From: Modestobacter sp.
Lineage (GTDB): Bacteria > Actinomycetota > Actinomycetes > Mycobacteriales > Geodermatophilaceae
NCBI GenBank assembly: GCA_025965635.1
Contig: JAOPWO010000360.1
Coordinates: forward strand, 1-9,399
DNA length: 9,399 nt
Reading direction: 5' to 3'
Shown: positions 1 through 6,297 of the stretch, in pieces
How the letters are laid out: each line of letters starts with the position of its first letter
Numbering within the stretch: position 1 is the first letter of the stretch
Notes under the pieces: model-generated
What the model saw: only the letters and a program-made list of their open reading frames with translations
Told to the model about the DNA's origin: nothing
The model's database searches: none
Made by a program: the position numbers and the translations under genes

Positions 1-239
1 CTGGCGTTGAGCAGCTCGCGGAAGGCGAACAGGACCGTCGTGCGCCGGGCCAGTGAGGTGTCCCGCCAGGCGGGGAAGGCGGCGGTCGCCGCGGCGACCG
101 CCGCGTCGACCTCGGCGACATCGGCGAGGGCGACCTCCCCGGTCACCTCGCCGGTGGCCGGGTCGGTGACCGGCGAGGTGCGGCCGCTGGCGCCCTCGCG
201 CCGGGCGCCGTCGATCCAGTGCGGGATGGAGGTGGGCAT
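1..239 (-). CDS. mmsA: Methylmalonate-semialdehyde dehydrogenase (CoA-acylating), N-terminal part
   Basis: Only the first 79 codons lie in the window; the gene runs off the left edge. The visible protein starts MPTSIPHWIDGARREG and continues with SPVTDPATGEVTGEVALAD, then an alanine-rich helix and FPAWRDTSLARRTTVLFAFRELL. This is the usual N-terminus of the MmsA/IolA branch of the aldehyde dehydrogenase family, whose members are about 500 residues long; the catalytic Cys and Glu lie outside the window. The ATG at 239-237 is preceded by a good ribosome site, GAGAGG (plus 245-250), five bases upstream. In inositol breakdown this enzyme turns malonate semialdehyde into acetyl-CoA and CO2, and it also acts on methylmalonate semialdehyde from valine. 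It is the last gene seen of the minus-strand operon, 47 bases after iolH. The symbol iolA would fit equally well. Confidence 0.88.
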   Translation of the reverse strand, partial: MPTSIPHWIDGARREGASGRTSPVTDPATGEVTGEVALADVAEVDAAVAAATAAFPAWRDTSLARRTTVLFAFRELLNA

Positions 240-286
240 GGGTGCCTCTCAGAGGTGGGACGGACGGGTCGTCCGGGGGCTGGGGG

Positions 287-1162
287 TCAGGACGCCGTGC
301 TGTCGGGGAAGTGCTTGCTGACCAGCTCGCGGATCGCGGCGAGCATGCGGGTGCCGGACTCCCGGGCCTCGGCGTCCCAGCCGAAGACGCAGGTGGTCAG
401 CACGCCGTCGAAGCCGATGCCGGCCAGCGCGGCGAAGAGCTCGTCGAAGTCGACGTCGCCGCGGCCGATCTCCGCGTGCTGGTGCACCCGGACCGGGTTG
501 CCCGGCGGGTTGGTGATGTAGCGCAGCCCGTCGGAGGCGGTGTGGTCCATCGAGTCGGCGACGTGCACGTGGGTGAGCAGCTCGCCGGCGTGCTCGACGA
601 TCCCGGCCGCGTCGTCGCCCTGGTGGAAGGTGTGCGGCGCGCAGTAGAGGAAGGACACCGAGGGGGAGTCGATGCCGCGCACCAGGTCGACCGCCGGGTG
701 GCCGAGCTCGATGAAGTCGTCGGGGTGTGGTTCCAGCACGAGCTGCACGCCCTCCCGCTCGAACACCGGCAGCAGCTCCTCCATCGACCGCCAGAACATC
801 GCCTCGGCGAGCTCGGGTGCCTCCGGGCGGCCGTTGAACTCGCTGTTCATCGTGTCCACGCCGAGTTCGACGCAGATCTCGAGGGCCCGCCTCCAGTACC
901 GGACGGCGGCCTGGCGTTCCACCTCGCCGGGCCCGGACCAGCGCATCACCGGCAGCAGCGAGGTCACCCCGACCCCGGCGCTGGCCAGCCGGGACCGGAA
1001 CGCCCGCACCGTGGCCAGGTCGACCCGGGGGTGCTTGAAGAAGGGGATGAAGTCCTCCCGCGGGGAGAGCTCGATCCACTCGTAGCCCAACGTGGCGACC
1101 ACGTCGGGCAGCTCCAGGAGCGGCGTGGTCCGCAGCATCTGCGGGTCCAGGGCGATCCTCAC
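287..1162 (-). CDS. iolH: IolH-type TIM-barrel protein (sugar phosphate isomerase/epimerase family)
   Basis: A 291-residue xylose-isomerase-like TIM barrel. The start MRIALDPQML, the run ELSPREDFIPFFKHPR (31-46), RWSGPGEVERQAAVRYW (74-90), NSEFNGRPEAPE (106-117), LEPHPDD (143-149), LYCAPHTFHQGDD (172-184) and HVHVADSMDH (198-207) are typical of the IolH-like proteins of actinobacterial and rhizobial inositol clusters. E108, E144, H177 and H198/H200 are plausible metal or substrate ligands. The C-terminal Glu common in such barrels is not obvious; the region reads TTCVFGWD (256-263). The GTG start at 1162 overlaps the iolG stop by four bases (GTGA), which implies translational coupling. Longer upstream starts would run through iolG and are rejected. 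Its exact reaction is not established; an isomerase or epimerase acting on an inositol-derived ketose is inferred. An IolI-like role is the main alternative. Confidence 0.85.
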   Translation of the reverse strand: MRIALDPQMLRTTPLLELPDVVATLGYEWIELSPREDFIPFFKHPRVDLATVRAFRSRLASAGVGVTSLLPVMRWSGPGEVERQAAVRYWRRALEICVELGVDTMNSEFNGRPEAPELAEAMFWRSMEELLPVFEREGVQLVLEPHPDDFIELGHPAVDLVRGIDSPSVSFLYCAPHTFHQGDDAAGIVEHAGELLTHVHVADSMDHTASDGLRYITNPPGNPVRVHQHAEIGRGDVDFDELFAALAGIGFDGVLTTCVFGWDAEARESGTRMLAAIRELVSKHFPDSTAS

Positions 1163-2232
1163 CGCTGGGCCAGCCGGACCTCGGTGCGCTGCCCGGAGCG
1201 CAGCGCCTCCACGCCGGCGGTGCACACCGCCGAGGCCGCGTAGCCGTCCCAGACCCCCGGGCCGTCGATGGTGCCGCGCCGGGCAGCATCCACCCAGCGC
1301 TGCAGCTCGATGTCGTAGGCCCGGCCGAAGCGCTGCCGGAAGTCCGGCGCGATCGCGGTGCTCCGCGCGGCGCCGGTGGCGCTCCTGGTCTGGCGGACCA
1401 GGCCCGCGTCCAGACCGATCATCGCGCTGCCGTCCTCGGCGACCACCTCGGTGCGGACCTCGTAGGCGACGCCGGTGCCCACGAAGCACTCGACGTCGAC
1501 GATCCGGCCGCTGGCCATCTCGAAGAGCACCAGCAACGGGTCGGACCGGCCCGGCTGCGCGTGCCGGGTCGCCTTCGGCCGCAGGACCGTCACCGCGGCG
1601 ATCTCCTCGTCGAGCAGGAACCGGGCGACGTCCACCTCGTGCACCACCGAGTCGGTGACCATCATCTCGCTGGTGAAGTGCGGCGGCACCGACGCGTTGC
1701 GGTGCGCGCAGTGCACGACCAGCGGTTCACCGATCTCCCCGCCGGCGATCAGCTCGCGGAGCTGGGCGTACTCGGGGTCGAACCGGCGCATGAAGCCGAC
1801 CTGCACCAGCCGCCGGCCGGTGCGGGCTGCGTGGGAGTCCTCGGCCCGGACCAGGGCGAGCGAGCTCTCCGCGGTCATGGTCAGCGGCTTCTCGCAGAGC
1901 ACCGGGATGCCGCGCTCGATGCAGGCCAGCACCTGCTCCTCGTGGAACTGGCCGGGGGTGGCGATCAGGACGGCGTCCACCCCGGGGTCGGCGATGGCGG
2001 CCAGCGGGTCGTCGACCACCCGGCAGCCGGGCACGGCCGCGGCGACCTGCTCGGCCTTCTCCCGGAACGCGTCGCTGACGGCCACCACGCGGGCCCCCGA
2101 GATGCGGCTGTGCAGCCGGGCGACGTGGTCGGCGCCCATCAGCCCGACACCGAGCACGGCGACCCGCAGCTCCGCGGCCGGGACGTCGGCGAACTCGGGG
2201 AGCACCCCGGCGGCGGTCTCCGCGGTGGTCAC
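1159..2232 (-). CDS. iolG: Inositol 2-dehydrogenase, Gfo/Idh/MocA family
   Basis: A 357-residue NAD(P)-dependent dehydrogenase. The Rossmann fold opens with AVLGVGLMGADH (25-36; nucleotide loop GVGLMG 28-33). The family signature CEKPLT is at 113-118, with K115 as the catalytic lysine. The second part of the active site is DSVVHEVD (194-201), where D194 and H198 match the Asp and His of Bacillus IolG. The C-terminal alpha/beta domain includes GVAYEVRTEVVAEDG (254-268). It oxidises myo-inositol at C2 to scyllo-inosose, the first pathway step. The GTG start at 2232 overlaps the upstream iolE stop by four bases (GTGA), and its own stop overlaps the iolH start in the same way. No strong ribosome site is visible, which fits coupled translation. 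Family assignment is firm. The substrate is inferred from context, and scyllo-inositol or another polyol cannot be excluded. Confidence 0.93.
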   Translation of the reverse strand: MTTAETAAGVLPEFADVPAAELRVAVLGVGLMGADHVARLHSRISGARVVAVSDAFREKAEQVAAAVPGCRVVDDPLAAIADPGVDAVLIATPGQFHEEQVLACIERGIPVLCEKPLTMTAESSLALVRAEDSHAARTGRRLVQVGFMRRFDPEYAQLRELIAGGEIGEPLVVHCAHRNASVPPHFTSEMMVTDSVVHEVDVARFLLDEEIAAVTVLRPKATRHAQPGRSDPLLVLFEMASGRIVDVECFVGTGVAYEVRTEVVAEDGSAMIGLDAGLVRQTRSATGAARSTAIAPDFRQRFGRAYDIELQRWVDAARRGTIDGPGVWDGYAASAVCTAGVEALRSGQRTEVRLAQR

Positions 2233-3227
2233 GCCCGGCCCCCCGCCCGCGCAGCGCCGTCCGCGGTCGCGGCGGCCTTCGGCGTGCCGATCTCCAGGGA
2301 GGGGATGCCGCAACTGGCGATGTAGCGGTGGGTGCGCTCGGCGATCGGCCGCGGTACGTCGGGGGCGCAGGGGTACAGGTCGTGCTCGACGATCGCGAAC
2401 ACGTCCAGGCCGAGCTCCTCGACCGCCGTCAGCAGCGGTGGGTAGTCGGGCACGCCGTTCGGCGGCTCGATCATCGCGCCCAGCTGCACCGCCTCGGGCC
2501 AGACGACGTCCTCGGCGAGCACCCGGTCGATCACCGCGGGGTCGACCTGCTTGAGGTGCAGGTAGCCGATCCGCTCGGGGTAGCGGCGGATCAGGTCGAG
2601 GTTGTCGCCGCGGTAGTAGCTGACGTGCCCGGTGTCCAGGCACAGCGGGACGAACTGCGGGTCGGTGTCGGCCAGGAACCGCTCGATGTCGGTCTGGTAC
2701 CCGACGTGGCTCTCCGCGTGCGGGTGGAAGGCGATCGACAGCCCGTACTCCTCCTGCACGGCACGCCCGAGCCGGTCGACACCGGCCGTCTTCGCCTGCC
2801 ACGCCTCGGGGGTGAGCGTGCGCGGCTCGATGTCCGCGCCGGTCTTCTCGTCGCGGAACATCTCCGGGATGACGACGACGTGGGTGCCGCCCATCGCCGC
2901 GGTCAGCGCCGCGACGTCGCGCACCTGACCCCAGACGGCGTCCCAGGAGTCGGGCCGGTGCAGGTGCTCGAAGACCGTGCCGGCGGTCACCTTGAGCCCG
3001 CGCCCGCCGAGTTCGTCGGCCAGCTGCGCCGGGTCGGTGGGCAGGTAGCCGTAGGGGCCGAGTTCGATCCACTCGTAGCCGCAGGCGCTCACCTCGTCCA
3101 GGAAGCGCTGCCAGGGCACCTGCTGCGGGTCGTCGGGGAACCAGACGCCCCACGAGTCGGGTGCCGACCCCACCCGGATCCGGCCGGTGGTCGGCTGCGC
3201 CGGCGCGGCCTGGCTGTGCGCGCTCAT
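2229..3227 (-). CDS. iolE: Inosose dehydratase (IolE-like TIM barrel)
   Basis: A 332-residue xylose-isomerase-like barrel. Key runs are VGSAPDSWGVWFPDD (19-33), GYEWIELGPYGYLPTD (50-65), FHPHAESHVGYQTDIERFLADTD (167-189), LCLDTGHVSYYRGD (195-208), YLHLKQVDP (222-230) and IVEHDLYP (279-286). These match the order in Bacillus IolE (a His-rich strand, then DTGH, then HxK, then a late E-x-D), so D198, H201, H224 and E281 are likely metal and active-site residues. It would remove water from scyllo-inosose to give the trihydroxycyclohexadione used by IolD. The ATG at 3227 has GAGAGG seven bases upstream (plus 3235-3240), which decides the start. It lies 32 bases after iolD, and its stop overlaps the iolG start. 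The last 20 residues are low-complexity Ala/Gly and probably disordered. Such proteins are often annotated only as sugar phosphate isomerases; dehydratase is inferred from homology and gene order. Confidence 0.85.
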   Translation of the reverse strand: MSAHSQAAPAQPTTGRIRVGSAPDSWGVWFPDDPQQVPWQRFLDEVSACGYEWIELGPYGYLPTDPAQLADELGGRGLKVTAGTVFEHLHRPDSWDAVWGQVRDVAALTAAMGGTHVVVIPEMFRDEKTGADIEPRTLTPEAWQAKTAGVDRLGRAVQEEYGLSIAFHPHAESHVGYQTDIERFLADTDPQFVPLCLDTGHVSYYRGDNLDLIRRYPERIGYLHLKQVDPAVIDRVLAEDVVWPEAVQLGAMIEPPNGVPDYPPLLTAVEELGLDVFAIVEHDLYPCAPDVPRPIAERTHRYIASCGIPSLEIGTPKAAATADGAARAGGRA

Positions 3228-3259
3228 CGATCTGCCTCTCGAGTGGTCGTGCGGGGTGG

Positions 3260-5224
3260 TCAGGAGTGGGGCGCGTGGTCGCGCCCGGACGGGGACAGGT
3301 GGGGCCGCTGGACGCTCTTCCAGCGCTCGTACTCGCTGCGGGCCGACCGGGTGCTCTCCAGGTCGGACACCTCGCTGACCGGCACGTCCCACCAGGACCC
3401 GCTGGAGGGTGCGTCGACGAGCGGATCGGTCTCCACGTGCACGACCGTCGTCCGGTCGCTGGCCTTGGCCTTGCGCAGCGCCGCCTCGAGGCTCGGCCCG
3501 TCCTGGGCCACCAGCACGTCGGCGCCCAGGCTGGCCGCGTTGGCGGCCAGGTCGACCGGCAGCAGGTCGCCCTCGAGCCGGCCGTTGGCCGATCGGCGCC
3601 GGTACCGGGTGCCGAACCGCTGCGAGCCCAGCTGCTCGGACAGCGCGCCGATCGAGGCGAACCCGTGGTTCTGCACCAGGACGACGATCACCTTGACGCC
3701 CTCCTGGACGGCGGTGACCAGCTCGGTCGCCATCATCAGGTAGGAGCCGTCACCGACCATCACGAAGACGTCCCGGTCGGGAGCGGCCATCGCCACGCCG
3801 ATCCCGCCCGCCACCTCGTAGCCCATGCAGGAGTAGCCGTACTCGACGTGGTAGCCCTTGGGGTCGCGGGTGCGCCACATCTTGTGCAGGTCGCCGGGCA
3901 TCGAGCCGGCCGCGCAGACCACCACGTCCCGCGGTGCGGAGACGTCGTTGACCACGCCGATGACCTCGTTCTGGCTGAGCCGGCCGCCCTCGCCCGCGCT
4001 GGGCACGGCCGGGTGGTACGCCGCCTCGACGGTGGCCTCCCAGGCCGAGGCCAGCTCCGCCGTCCGGGCCCGGTACGCGTCGTCCACCGACCAGCCGGAC
4101 AGCTCGGCCGCCAGCGCGGTGAGCGACTCCCGGGCGTCGGCCTGCACCGAGACGCCGGCGTGCTTGGCCGCGTCCAGCCCGGCGACGTTCACGTTGACGA
4201 ACCGCACGCCGGGGGCGCTGAACGCCGTCCGCGAGGCGGTGGTGAAGTCCTGCCAGCGGGTGCCGATCCCGATGACGACGTCGGCCTCGCGGGCCAGCGC
4301 GTTGGCCGCCGTCGTGCCGGTCGAGCCGATCGCGCCCACCGACTGCGGGTGGTCGTAGGGCAACGAGCCCTTGCCCGCCTGGGTCTGCGCCACCGGGATG
4401 CCGGTCGCGGTGGCGAAGGCGTCCAGGACCCCGGTCGCGCCGGAGTAGATGACGCCGCCCCCCGCGACCAGCAGCGGCCGCTGCGCCGAGCGGATGACCT
4501 CCAGGGCCCGGGCCAGCGCGGCCGGCTCCGGCAGCGGCCGGGACACGTGCCAGGTGCGCTCGGCGAACAGCTCCACCGGCCCGTCGAACGCCTCGGCCTG
4601 CACGTCCTGCGGGAAGCAGAGGGTCACCGCACCGGTCTCGGCCGGGTCGGTGAGCACCCGCATCGCCGCGAGCAGCGCGCCGGGCAGCTGCTCGGGCCGC
4701 CAGATCCGGTCGAAGTACCGCGAGACCGGGCGGAAGACGTCGTTGACCGTGACGTCGCCGCTGTGGGGACGTTCGAGTTCCTGCAGCAGCGCGCCGGCCG
4801 AGCGGGTGGCGAACGTGTCGGCCGGCAGCAGGAGCACCGGCAGTCGGTTGATCGTGGCCAGCGCCGCGCCGGTGACCCTGTTGGTCGCGCCGGGGCCGAC
4901 GCTGGTGGAGACCGCCCAGGCCTGCAGCCGGTCCTTCGCCCGGGCGTAGGCGACCGCGGTGTGCACCATCGCCTGCTCGTTGCGGCCCAGGACGTAGGGC
5001 AGCTGGGGTTCGGGCGAGCCGGCGTCCTCGAGTTCGGCCTGCAGCAGCGCCTGGCCGAGGCCGGCGACGTTGCCGTGCCCGAAGATGCCCAGGCAGCCGG
5101 CGAAGAGCTTCTGCCGCTGCCCGTCGCGTTCGCTGTACTGACGGCCGAGGAACCGGACCACGGCCTGGGCGACGGTCAACCGCACGGTCTCGGCGGGGGC
5201 GGGCGGGGGGACTGGCTGGCTCAC
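3260..5224 (-). CDS. iolD: 3D-(3,5/4)-trihydroxycyclohexane-1,2-dione acylhydrolase (ThDP-dependent)
   Basis: A 654-residue enzyme of the acetolactate synthase/pyruvate decarboxylase superfamily, slightly longer than Bacillus IolD. The N-terminal pyrimidine-binding domain contains GIFGHGNVAGLGQAL (46-60) and VLGRNEQAMVHTAVAYA (78-94), with E83 as the ThDP-activating glutamate. The central domain holds LLVAGGGVIYSGA (251-263). The C-terminal diphosphate domain has EYGYSCMGYEVAGGIG (461-476) and the cofactor motif GDGS (491-494) reaching N519 in VLVQNHGFASIG. It opens the six-membered ring to 5-deoxy-D-glucuronate. The GTG start at 5224 overlaps the iolB stop by four bases; a weak GGAG lies ten bases upstream (plus 5235-5238), so coupling to iolB translation is likely. 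The frame stays open far upstream, but that is a GC-rich shadow through iolB. The stop is at 3260-3262. Confidence 0.94.
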   Translation of the reverse strand: MSQPVPPPAPAETVRLTVAQAVVRFLGRQYSERDGQRQKLFAGCLGIFGHGNVAGLGQALLQAELEDAGSPEPQLPYVLGRNEQAMVHTAVAYARAKDRLQAWAVSTSVGPGATNRVTGAALATINRLPVLLLPADTFATRSAGALLQELERPHSGDVTVNDVFRPVSRYFDRIWRPEQLPGALLAAMRVLTDPAETGAVTLCFPQDVQAEAFDGPVELFAERTWHVSRPLPEPAALARALEVIRSAQRPLLVAGGGVIYSGATGVLDAFATATGIPVAQTQAGKGSLPYDHPQSVGAIGSTGTTAANALAREADVVIGIGTRWQDFTTASRTAFSAPGVRFVNVNVAGLDAAKHAGVSVQADARESLTALAAELSGWSVDDAYRARTAELASAWEATVEAAYHPAVPSAGEGGRLSQNEVIGVVNDVSAPRDVVVCAAGSMPGDLHKMWRTRDPKGYHVEYGYSCMGYEVAGGIGVAMAAPDRDVFVMVGDGSYLMMATELVTAVQEGVKVIVVLVQNHGFASIGALSEQLGSQRFGTRYRRRSANGRLEGDLLPVDLAANAASLGADVLVAQDGPSLEAALRKAKASDRTTVVHVETDPLVDAPSSGSWWDVPVSEVSDLESTRSARSEYERWKSVQRPHLSPSGRDHAPHS

Positions 5225-6216
5225 GGTCGGGTCGCTCCGTTCGGGAGAGCGCGGTCGGGTGGAGGGAGGACCTCGTCGTCCGGGCCGTGGCCCCTGCGCA
5301 GGGACCCGCGCCGAGCCTGCGAGGCGTGGGGGGCGGAGGGGTCCTTCCGGAGCGGCAGCCGGGGGTCGACGTCCTCGCCCGCCCAGGTGTCGCGGATCCA
5401 GGCGTGGTCGGGGTCGTCGACGATCCGCCAGGCGCGCTCGGCGCCGGGGCCGGCCATGACGTTGAGGTAGTAGAGGTCGTGTCCGGGAGCGGCGATGGAC
5501 GGGCCGTGCCAGCCGTGCGGCACGAGGACGACGTCGCGGTCGCGCACCTCGGCGAGCACGTCGACCGGCCGCTCGGCGGTGCCGTACACCCGCTGGTAGG
5601 CCACCCCCGGCTGCCCGTCCGGGCCGGGGGCCACCTCGAAGTAGTAGATCTCCTCCAGCTCGGTCTCCCGGTCGGAGGTCTCGTCGTGCTTGTGCGGTGG
5701 ATAGGACGACCAGTTGCCGCCCGGGGTGATCACCTCGCAGGCGATCACCGCGTCGGCGTCGAACACGTCGGCGGTGGCGAAGTTGTGCACCTCGCGGCTG
5801 CACCGGCCGGCGCCGCGGAGCTCCACCGGCACCCCGGCGGCCGGTCCGTACCGGACCGGCAGGCGGCGCTGCGCGCGGGCTCCGCACAGGGCGAACCGCC
5901 CACCGGCGTCGCTGGTCAGCGTGGCCCGGGCGTCCAGCGGGAGGTCGCCGAAGTCGGTGGGGCCGGCGAACACGCCGGGACGGCCGGTCAGCTCCAGCGT
6001 CTCGCCGTCGCAGTCGATCCGCAGGCCGCCCTGCAGCGGGACGACGACGACCTCGTCGGGGCCGGTGTCCAGGGTGTGCGTGCCGCCGGCCGGCAGCTCG
6101 AGCGCGCGCAGGCTGGAGTGCCCCCAGCCGGCCGACTCGGGGGTGACCTGCAGGGAGTACGCCCCCGCGGCAGCGCTCCCGGCGGGCAGGTGCAGCGAAC
6201 GGGTGGTCGCGGTCAC
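5221..6216 (-). CDS. iolB: 5-deoxy-glucuronate isomerase with repeat-derived C-terminal tail
   Basis: A bicupin isomerase converting 5-deoxy-D-glucuronate to 2-deoxy-5-keto-D-gluconate. Diagnostic runs are SLHLPAGSA (7-15), TPESAGWGHSSLRALELPAGGTH (25-47), REVHNFAT (141-148), CEVITPGGNWSSYPPHKHDE (160-179), ELEEIYYFE (186-194), VPHGWHGPS (232-240) and YYLNVMAGP (249-257). H175, H177, E189 and H234/H237 are the probable metal ligands. I chose the GTG at 6216 because GGAG (plus 6223-6226) lies six bases upstream. The in-frame GTG at 6243 would add nine residues, lacks a clear ribosome site and sits inside a repeat copy. At 331 residues it exceeds the roughly 270-300 usual for IolB: homology-like sequence ends near VDPRLPL (289), and residues 290-331 (about 5349-5224) are Arg/Pro-rich and encoded largely by the repeat at 5289-5348. 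The stop overlaps the iolD start by four bases. Confidence 0.92.
   Translation of the reverse strand: MTATTRSLHLPAGSAAAGAYSLQVTPESAGWGHSSLRALELPAGGTHTLDTGPDEVVVVPLQGGLRIDCDGETLELTGRPGVFAGPTDFGDLPLDARATLTSDAGGRFALCGARAQRRLPVRYGPAAGVPVELRGAGRCSREVHNFATADVFDADAVIACEVITPGGNWSSYPPHKHDETSDRETELEEIYYFEVAPGPDGQPGVAYQRVYGTAERPVDVLAEVRDRDVVLVPHGWHGPSIAAPGHDLYYLNVMAGPGAERAWRIVDDPDHAWIRDTWAGEDVDPRLPLRKDPSAPHASQARRGSLRRGHGPDDEVLPPPDRALPNGATRP
5289..5348 (-). repeat. 60-bp GC-rich repeat, copy A, inside the 3' end of iolB
   Basis: On the minus strand it starts GGAAGGACCCC, contains CACGCCTCG, then CTCGGCGCGGG, and ends in the perfect 12-base palindrome CCCTGCGCAGGG (5292-5303) plus GCC. It aligns without gaps to copy B with 47 of 60 positions identical; the core (5305-5333) matches at 27 of 29. 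Unlike the other copies it is read as protein, encoding most of the iolB tail (KDPSAPHASQARRGSLRRG). The two ends can pair (CCCCT at 5337-5341 with AGGGG at 5291-5295, extended by GG/CC past one bulged A). A mobile or REP-like intergenic element or a structured mRNA element are both possible. Confidence 0.8.
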
Positions 6217-6222
6217 GGGCTG

Positions 6223-6226
6223 CTCC
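6223..6226 (-). promoter_or_regulatory. Ribosome binding site choosing the iolB start
   Basis: GGAG on the minus strand lies six bases before the GTG at 6216. The competing GTG at 6243 has no comparable site and falls within the repeat copy at 6238-6297. This favours the shorter protein, but only moderately. Confidence 0.5.
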
Positions 6227-6237
6227 AATGTCTGGAC

Positions 6238-6297
6238 GGCCACCCCTCAGGGGCCCGCGCCGAGCGAGCGAGGCGTGGGGGGAAGGGTGGTTCTTCA
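6238..6297 (-). repeat. 60-bp GC-rich repeat, copy B, between the Cgl0159-type gene and iolB
   Basis: It begins directly after the stop codon (6298-6300) of the upstream gene and fills the whole gap to the start region of iolB. The core shared with copy A is CCCGCGCCGAGC, two variable bases, then GCGAGGCGTGGGGGG (plus strand). Near its iolB end is the palindrome CCCCTCAGGGG (6243-6253), which differs in sequence from the palindrome of copy A but sits at the matching place. CCACCC and GGGTGG (plus 6285-6290 and 6240-6245) can pair the two ends. It is not translated if iolB starts at 6216. Confidence 0.8.

Noticed and set aside
240..286. A short palindrome, CCTCTCAGAGG, between iolH and mmsA considered as a terminator or operator.
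   Set aside because: It overlaps the GAGAGG ribosome site of mmsA, has a one-base centre and no T tract. It is more simply the ribosome site and its chance complement.
3161..5470. A 769-residue open frame on the plus strand opposite iolD.
   Set aside because: Its product is a low-complexity Gly/Arg/Val/His/Asp mix typical of the antisense frame of a high-GC gene. The minus strand encodes a clear ThDP enzyme.
6217..6243. A longer iolB starting at the GTG at 6243.
   Set aside because: There is no clear ribosome site, and the start codon lies inside repeat copy B. The GTG at 6216 has GGAG at proper spacing. Still possible.
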